From Aquincola tertiaricarbonis (GTDB taxonomy: Bacteria > Pseudomonadota > Gammaproteobacteria > Burkholderiales > Burkholderiaceae_C), in the NCBI RefSeq assembly GCF_000969605.1, contig NZ_KQ033892.1, positions 136,432-195,712 on the forward strand: a DNA stretch of 59,281 nt. Direction: 5' to 3'. Both the position numbers and the translations under genes were made by a program. The notes beneath the pieces are model-generated. The model saw only the letters and a program-made list of their open reading frames with translations, had not been told where the DNA came from and searched no databases. Of the stretch, positions 53,542-59,281 are shown one piece after another. Every line of letters begins with the position of its first letter. Position 1 is the stretch's first letter.

Positions 53542-56500
53542 ATGACATCTCAATACACCACCGCCGAGAAGCTGAACGAAAGTGATGCCACGCGCGTGTT
53601 TCGCGGCCGGGCGCCGGGCGTGGCGGCGCAGACGGTGCTGCTGAAGGTGCTGCGCCCCGACGCCGCCAGTGCCGAGGCCGCTGCCCGGCTGCGCGACGAA
53701 CATGCGCTGATGCTGGGCCTGCAGGGCCCGCATGTGCCGCGGCCGCTGGCCTGCCTGGGCGACGATGCGGCGCCGGTGCTGGTGCTGCAGGACGCCGGCG
53801 GCCGCCCGCTGGCCGATCTCATCGCCGACCAGCAGCCCTGCGCCCTGGCGCAGTTCTTCCCGGTGGCGCTGGGCCTGGCCGGCGCGCTGGCCGACCTGCA
53901 CCGCCAGCGCGTAATCCACGGCGGCCTGCATCCCGGGCGGGTGCTGGTGGGCGAGGGCGGCCAGGTGTGGCTGCTGGACTTCTCGCGCGCGGTGCGGCTG
54001 TCGCGCGACTATCCGGACAGCGCCGTCACCACGCTGCCGGCTTCGCTGCTGCCCTATGTGTCGCCCGAGCAGACCGGCCGCATGAACCGCACGGTGGACA
54101 GCCGCAGCGACCTCTATTCGCTGGGCGTGATGCTGTACCAGCTGCTCACCGGCCGGCTGCCGTTCCAGGCAGGCGATGCGCTGGAGTGGGTGCACTGCCA
54201 CCTGGCGCGCGAGCCGCGCTCGCCCGACGCCGTGGTGCCCGGTCTGCCGCATCCGCTGGCGCTGCTGGTGATGAAATTGCTGGCCAAGCTGCCCGAGCGC
54301 CGCTACCAGACCGCCGCCGGCCTGCGCGCCGACCTGCAGCTGTGCCAGGCCGCCTGGCTGGAGGGCCGCGCCGACGACCCGCTGCCGCTGGGCCGCGCCG
54401 ACGTGTCCGACCGCTTCGAGCTGCCCGAGGCGCTGGTCGGCCGCGAGGCCGAGCGCAATGCGCTGCTGGCCGCCTTCCACCGCGTGGCCACCGGTGCCAC
54501 GCGGGAGGTGGTGCTGGTCACCGGCGAAGCGGGCGTGGGCAAGAGCAGCCTGGTGGCCGAGTTGCGGTCGGCCGTGGCACTGGAAGGCGGCGCCTTCTGC
54601 GTGGCCAAGCTCGACCCCTACCTGCGCGGCATCCCGCATGCGGCCTTCGGCATGGCGCTGGGGCCCATCGTGCAGCAGATGCTGGCCGGCCCGGCGGAGC
54701 AGCTGGCGCAGTGGCGCCAGCGCCTGTCCGACGCCCTGGGCAGCGACGCCGCCGCCGTGGCCGAGCTGGTGCCGGCGCTGCGCTGGGTGCTCGCGCCGCT
54801 GCCTTCGGCGCCCGAGCGGCCGGCCGAGCAGGCCGCCCGCCGGCTGCAGAACGCGCTGCAGCGCTTCGTCGCCATGCTGGCCTCGGCCGAGCGGCCGCTG
54901 GTGCTGTTCTTCGACGACCTGCACTGGCTGGACCTGGGCAGCCTGCAACTGCTGGCCGCGCTGTGCGACGCACCCGATGCGCGCCACCTGCTGGTGGTGG
55001 GCGCCAGCCGGCAGATCGGACCGCAGGGCGCCGCCAGCGCGGCCGCCGCCCAGGCCGCCTTCGCCCGCCGCAACGTGCCGGTCACGGTGCTTCCGCTGCA
55101 ATCGCTCAACCGCGGCGAGGTCACCCGCATCGTCTGCGCCGCGCTGCACCGGCAGGACGCCGAGGGCCAGGCGCTGGGCACGCTGGTGTACGAGCGCACC
55201 GCCGGCAATCCGCATTTCGTCGGCCAGTTCCTCACCTCGCTGCACCAGGACGGGCTGCTCGCCTTCGACACCGCCGCCGGCCACTGGCATGGCGACATGG
55301 AGCGCATCGCCCAGCGTGGCTTCACCGAGAACGTGGTGGGCCTCATGCTGGCGCGGCTGCGCCGCCTGCCCGGCGACACCCGCGCGTTGCTGGCCCTGGC
55401 CGCGATGCTGGGAAGCCCCTTCCCCATCGGCATGCTGGCGCGGGTGGCCGGCCAGCCGGAGGCGGCCGCCGAGGCCGCGCTGTGGCCGGCGCTGCAGGCC
55501 GGCCTGGTGGCGCGCGGCCAGCCGCACTGGCGCTTCCTGCACGACCGGGCGCAGGAGGCCGCGCACGAACTCACGCCCGCCGCCGACCGCCCCGCCGCCC
55601 ACCTGCACATCGCCCGCTGCCTGATGGCCGACGCCGCCGCCCAGGGCCTGGTGGAAGGCGACGACCGGCTGTACGCCATCGTCACCCACTTCAACCATGC
55701 GCTGCCGGCGCTGGCCGACGAGGCCGAGCGGCTGTCGGTGGCGCGGCTGAACCTGCAGGCCGGCGCCCGCGCCTATGCCGCCACCGCCTACGTGGCTGCC
55801 ACCGCCTACCTGCGCGCCGGCATCGGCCTGCTGCCCGAGCAGGCCTGGCAGCAGCAACCGGCGCTGGCCAGCGCGCTGCTGCGGCTGCTGGCCCGCTGCG
55901 AGGCACAGCGCCAGGGCCTGAACGAGGCCGAGCGCCTGGCGCGCCTGGTGCTGGCCCGGCCGCGGCCGGCCATCGAGCGGCTGGACGCCCACCAGGTGCT
56001 GATCGAGGTCTGCCTGGCCCGTGGCCGCTATGAGGAGGCGCAGGAGCTGGCCTGCACCAGCCTGGGCGAGCTGGGCATGCCGCTGCCGCGCCGGCCCGGG
56101 CTGGCGCAGGTGCACGAGGAATGGGCCGCGCTGCAGCAGCGGCTCAAGGCCACCGGCATCGCCGGCCTGCAGGCCCTGCCGCAGATGATGGACCCGGATG
56201 CGCTGGTCATCCTGCGCGGCATCGACGGCGCGCTGCGCCTGATGGTGTTCATGGACAAGAACCTACTGGCGCTGCTGCAGATCCGCCTGGTGGGCCTGCT
56301 GATCACCCACGGCCAGGCGCGCGCCGCCGCGCCCTGCCTGGCCTACTTCGGCTGGATGCTGGCCGGCCACCTGGGCGAGACGGCCGCCGGCGATGCCTTC
56401 GGCGAGCTGGCCCAGGCCATGGCGGATGCGGCGGTGGGCGGCGGCGACCACGGCCGCATCGGCTTCTGGCGCAGCCTCACCGCCATGTGGAGCCGGCCAT

Positions 56501-59223
56501 GGCCCGAGGTGGTGCGCCGGCTGCGGCTGGCGCTGTCCGCCGCGCGGGCCGAAGGCGACCTGGCCACCACCTGCTTCGCCTGCGGTCACCTGGTCACCGC
56601 GCTGATGTTCGCCGGCCGGCCGCTGGAGGAGGTGCTGGCCCAGGCGCAGGAATACCTGCCGCTGGTGCAGCGGGCGCAGTTCCCGGACCTGGCCGACGAC
56701 CTGGCCAGCTGCCGCGATGCCGCGCTGCGCCTGCGCGGCGAGCTGCCGCCCGGGCCCACCGCCGACCCTGCCACGGTGCCGCCCGCCCCGGGTCCCGGCG
56801 CCGGGGCCGCGGCGACGCTGGCGCTGCCACCTGCCGCGCCGGCCCAGGCCTGCGCCGGCGGCTCCACGCTGGGCATCGCCTTCCGCGCGCTGCGGCAGCT
56901 GATGGTGCACACCGTGCTGGGCGACCTGTCGGCCGCCCGGCAGGAGGCCGAACGTGCGCGGCCGCTGCTGCCGGCGGTGCAAGGCACGCTGCTGGAGCAC
57001 CTGCACCTGGTCTACGGCGCGCTGGCCCTGGCCGGCGACCGCAGCACCGCCACCGCGGGCGAACTGGACCAGCTGCAGGCCGCCACCAACCGGCTGGCCG
57101 GCTGGGCACGCGACAACCCTGACAGCCATGCCGGCTGGCACCGGCTGCTGCAGGCCGAGACCGACCGCCTGGCCGGCCGGCCCCTGCCGGCGCTGGCCGG
57201 CTTCGAGGCCGCGGCCGCCCAGGCGCGCGGCCAGGGCTTCCTGCACCTGGAGGCGATGGCCCATGAACGTGCGGCGCGGCTGTGCGAGAGCCTGGGCCTG
57301 GCCACCGCCGCCCCGGCCCATCGCCAGGCGGCCGCCGACGCCTGCGAGCGGTGGCAGGCCTGGGCCAAGGTACGGCGGCTGGATGCGCCCGCGCTGCGCG
57401 CCGCGGCCGGCACGCCGCTGCGGCCCCGCGGCCAGCCGGCTGACGACGGCGCGGCCCGGCCGCTGGCGTTGGACACGCTGGCCCTGGTCAAGGCCACGCA
57501 GGCGCTGTCCAGCCGCATCACGCGCGACGAACTGATGGGCACGCTGATGCGGCTGGTCATCGAGCAGGCCGGTGCGCAGTCGGGCGCGCTGCTGCTGGTG
57601 GAAGGCCGCGATGCGCAGGCGCCGCTGGTGCTGGCCGCCACCGCGCAGGTGCGGCTGCACGACGTGGACGTGCAGCTGCATCCCGACGACGGCGGCGGGC
57701 AGCGGCTGCCGCAATCGCTGCTGGCCTTCGTGCAGCGCAGCCGCGAGACGGTGTTGCTCGGCGAGAGCCAGGCCCCGCATGCCTTCGAGCGCGATCCCTA
57801 CCTGCTGGCGCAGCGGCCCGCCTCGGCGCTGTGCCTGCCGGTGCAGCGCCAGGCCACGCTGGTGGGCGTGCTGTATTTGGAGCACCGCAGCGTGCCCCGG
57901 CTGTTCACCCGCGAGCGGCTGGGCGTGCTGCACCAGCTGGCGGTGCAGGCCGCCATCTCGCTGGAGAACGCCTGGGTCTACGAGCAGCTGCGCGCGCTGA
58001 ATGCGGAACTGGAGCAGCGCGTGGCCCAGCGCACCGCCGCGCTGCAGACGGCGATGGAAGCCGCCGACGCCGCCAACCGCGCCAAGACCGCATTCCTGGC
58101 CAACATGAGCCATGAGATCCGCACGCCGATGAATGCGGTGCTGGGCATGGCCTACCTGGCGCTGCACAGCGGGCTGGACCCGCGCCAGCGCAACTACGTG
58201 CAGAAGATCGAGACCTCGGCCACGCTGCTGCTGGCGCTGGTGGACGACATCCTCGACTTCTCCAAGGTGGAAGCGGGGCGGGTGGAGATCGAGCGCATCG
58301 TCTTCTCGCTGGCCGACGTGGTGAGCCACGTGCAGGACATCGTCGCCGTGCGCGCTGCGCAGAAAGGCCTGGCGCTGCGCTTCCAGCAGGCGCCCGGCGT
58401 GCCGGCCCACCTGGTGGGCGACCCGCTGCGGCTGGGGCAGGTGCTCATCAACCTGTGCAACAACGCGGTGAAGTTCACCGAGCAGGGCGAGGTGCTGTGC
58501 CACATCGACAGCGCTGCCCCGCCCGACGCCCAGGGCGCGCGGCTGCGCTTCGTGGTGCAGGACACCGGCATCGGCATGACGGCGGAGCAGATGGCCCAGC
58601 TGTTCAAGCCCTTCAGCCAGGCCGATGGCTCCACCTCGCGGCGCTATGGCGGCACCGGGCTGGGCCTGGCCATCTCTCAGCGGCTGGTGCAGCTGATGGG
58701 CGGCCAGATCGAGGTGAGCAGCCAGCCCGGCGAGGGCAGCCGCTTCGCGTTCGTGCTGCCCTTCGCCAGCGCCGGGCTGCTGCCGGCTCCTGCCGCCGCG
58801 CCGGCCGCGCCAGCGCATCCGCCCGACCTCAGCGGCCTGCGGGTGCTGCTGGTGGAGGACAACGACATCAACCAGGAACTGGCGCAGGAGCTGCTGCGCG
58901 TGGCCGGCATCCAGACCACCGTGGCCGTCAACGGCCGCGATGCGCTGCGCTGCCTGGAAGAGGGCCGCTTCGACGGCGTGCTGATGGATTGCCAGATGCC
59001 GGTGATGGACGGCTTCGAGGCCACCCGCGCGCTGCGCGCGCAACCGCAGTGGCGCGACCTGCCGGTGATCGCGATGACCGCCAGCGCCCGCGCCATCGAC
59101 CGCGCCGACGCCCTGGCCGCCGGCATGAACGACCACGTGGCCAAGCCCATCGACGTGGACGCGCTGTACCGCACCATCGGGCGGTGGATGCGGCCCGGCG
59201 CAGCGCCGGGCGCAGGCGCCTAG
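53542..59223 (+). CDS. Giant cytoplasmic Ser/Thr-kinase-like / AAA ATPase / GAF / hybrid histidine kinase
   Basis: 1,893 residues, no membrane segment. Residues ~1-280: protein-kinase fold with the ATP Lys in VLLKVLRPD, but the catalytic loop reads HGGLHPGR instead of HRDxKPxN and the DFG is DFS, so it is a likely pseudokinase. Residues ~300-700: a PknB/MalT-like AAA ATPase with Walker A GEAGVGKS (Lys334) and Walker B LFFDDLHW. Residues ~700-1300: helical TPR-like region. GAF ~1320-1480. H-box [10 protein letters not shown] with His1524, HATPase to ~1745, receiver with Asp1816 and Lys1868. The frame is open far upstream of 53542, but a Met at 53542 begins the recognisable domain. It is divergent from the Liv operon. 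Confidence 0.9.
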   Translation: MTSQYTTAEKLNESDATRVFRGRAPGVAAQTVLLKVLRPDAASAEAAARLRDEHALMLGLQGPHVPRPLACLGDDAAPVLVLQDAGGRPLADLIADQQPCALAQFFPVALGLAGALADLHRQRVIHGGLHPGRVLVGEGGQVWLLDFSRAVRLSRDYPDSAVTTLPASLLPYVSPEQTGRMNRTVDSRSDLYSLGVMLYQLLTGRLPFQAGDALEWVHCHLAREPRSPDAVVPGLPHPLALLVMKLLAKLPERRYQTAAGLRADLQLCQAAWLEGRADDPLPLGRADVSDRFELPEALVGREAERNALLAAFHRVATGATREVVLVTGEAGVGKSSLVAELRSAVALEGGAFCVAKLDPYLRGIPHAAFGMALGPIVQQMLAGPAEQLAQWRQRLSDALGSDAAAVAELVPALRWVLAPLPSAPERPAEQAARRLQNALQRFVAMLASAERPLVLFFDDLHWLDLGSLQLLAALCDAPDARHLLVVGASRQIGPQGAASAAAAQAAFARRNVPVTVLPLQSLNRGEVTRIVCAALHRQDAEGQALGTLVYERTAGNPHFVGQFLTSLHQDGLLAFDTAAGHWHGDMERIAQRGFTENVVGLMLARLRRLPGDTRALLALAAMLGSPFPIGMLARVAGQPEAAAEAALWPALQAGLVARGQPHWRFLHDRAQEAAHELTPAADRPAAHLHIARCLMADAAAQGLVEGDDRLYAIVTHFNHALPALADEAERLSVARLNLQAGARAYAATAYVAATAYLRAGIGLLPEQAWQQQPALASALLRLLARCEAQRQGLNEAERLARLVLARPRPAIERLDAHQVLIEVCLARGRYEEAQELACTSLGELGMPLPRRPGLAQVHEEWAALQQRLKATGIAGLQALPQMMDPDALVILRGIDGALRLMVFMDKNLLALLQIRLVGLLITHGQARAAAPCLAYFGWMLAGHLGETAAGDAFGELAQAMADAAVGGGDHGRIGFWRSLTAMWSRPWPEVVRRLRLALSAARAEGDLATTCFACGHLVTALMFAGRPLEEVLAQAQEYLPLVQRAQFPDLADDLASCRDAALRLRGELPPGPTADPATVPPAPGPGAGAAATLALPPAAPAQACAGGSTLGIAFRALRQLMVHTVLGDLSAARQEAERARPLLPAVQGTLLEHLHLVYGALALAGDRSTATAGELDQLQAATNRLAGWARDNPDSHAGWHRLLQAETDRLAGRPLPALAGFEAAAAQARGQGFLHLEAMAHERAARLCESLGLATAAPAHRQAAADACERWQAWAKVRRLDAPALRAAAGTPLRPRGQPADDGAARPLALDTLALVKATQALSSRITRDELMGTLMRLVIEQAGAQSGALLLVEGRDAQAPLVLAATAQVRLHDVDVQLHPDDGGGQRLPQSLLAFVQRSRETVLLGESQAPHAFERDPYLLAQRPASALCLPVQRQATLVGVLYLEHRSVPRLFTRERLGVLHQLAVQAAISLENAWVYEQLRALNAELEQRVAQRTAALQTAMEAADAANRAKTAFLANMSHEIRTPMNAVLGMAYLALHSGLDPRQRNYVQKIETSATLLLALVDDILDFSKVEAGRVEIERIVFSLADVVSHVQDIVAVRAAQKGLALRFQQAPGVPAHLVGDPLRLGQVLINLCNNAVKFTEQGEVLCHIDSAAPPDAQGARLRFVVQDTGIGMTAEQMAQLFKPFSQADGSTSRRYGGTGLGLAISQRLVQLMGGQIEVSSQPGEGSRFAFVLPFASAGLLPAPAAAPAAPAHPPDLSGLRVLLVEDNDINQELAQELLRVAGIQTTVAVNGRDALRCLEEGRFDGVLMDCQMPVMDGFEATRALRAQPQWRDLPVIAMTASARAIDRADALAAGMNDHVAKPIDVDALYRTIGRWMRPGAAPGAGA

Positions 59224-59281
59224 CGGCGCGGGCCGGGCTTGCCGCCCGGGCCGCCGCGCGGACGGTCGCCGCCGCGGCCGG
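59220..59281 (-). CDS. 3' end of a convergent gene with Gly/Arg/Pro-rich tail
   Basis: Only the last 20 codons are visible. They read [19 protein letters not shown] and then TAG, the style of tail seen on RNA helicases and pseudouridine synthases (RluB-like). Its stop codon overlaps the stop of the hybrid kinase gene by two bases. The identity rests on composition only. Confidence 0.4.
   Translation of the reverse strand, partial: GRGGDRPRGGPGGKPGPRR

Overview
The window comes from a GC-rich (about 70%) betaproteobacterial chromosome, most likely a methylotroph of the Burkholderiales (Rubrivivax/Leptothrix/Methylibium-like). The reasons are a tetrahydromethanopterin (H4MPT) C1 gene cluster, a soluble FdsGBAD-type NAD formate dehydrogenase, a PEP-CTERM protein, LysR regulators and strong C/G third-position bias. 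I see no rRNA, tRNA, CRISPR array, insertion sequence or prophage.

1-10.4 kb: a truncated NtrC-type response regulator diverges from a hybrid histidine kinase. Small hypothetical genes and a degenerate receiver protein follow, then a proline-rich ORF coupled to a RecQ-like helicase, a TPP-dependent pyruvate-oxidase/acetolactate-synthase-like enzyme, a PPC/DUF296 protein and a small hydrophilic protein. 10.5-12 kb: a succinate-semialdehyde-type aldehyde dehydrogenase.

12-32 kb is the metabolic core. fdsG-fdsB-fdsA-fdsD (formate oxidation to CO2 with NAD+) is followed by a pterin-carbinolamine dehydratase, beta-RFAP synthase, mtdB, an ATP-grasp gene, mch, a RimK-like ATP-grasp gene, a CitG-like gene and fae. 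folB is convergent with fae. A sigma-54 activator is divergent from folB, and then come a DmrB-like flavoprotein, a dihydropteroate-synthase-like protein, a DUF447 protein, an MfnB homologue and a sorbosone-dehydrogenase-like protein. Together they make the H4MPT/methylofuran cofactors, capture formaldehyde (Fae), oxidise methylene-H4MPT (MtdB, Mch) and finally oxidise formate (Fds). The formyltransferase/hydrolase complex (fhcABCD) that links Mch to formate is not in the window. A strong -24/-12 promoter faces folB beside the sigma-54 activator gene.

32-47 kb is mixed: a decayed papain/C39-like gene, a Tat-exported metallophosphoesterase with a PEP-CTERM protein, a response regulator-histidine kinase-lipoprotein hydrolase operon, an SDR, a lipoprotein with an orphan Mla-type ATPase, a Kelch protein divergent from a LysR regulator, a CheY/CheX-like pair, another LysR regulator, and a lipoprotein alpha/beta hydrolase.

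47-59.3 kb: a methyl-accepting chemotaxis protein with a sigma-28-like promoter, and a five-gene branched-chain-amino-acid-type ABC transporter operon on the minus strand. The operon is divergent from a 1,893-residue cytoplasmic protein that fuses a degenerate Ser/Thr kinase, an AAA-type ATPase, GAF, histidine kinase and receiver. The last 60 bases hold the Gly/Arg/Pro-rich tail of a convergent gene.
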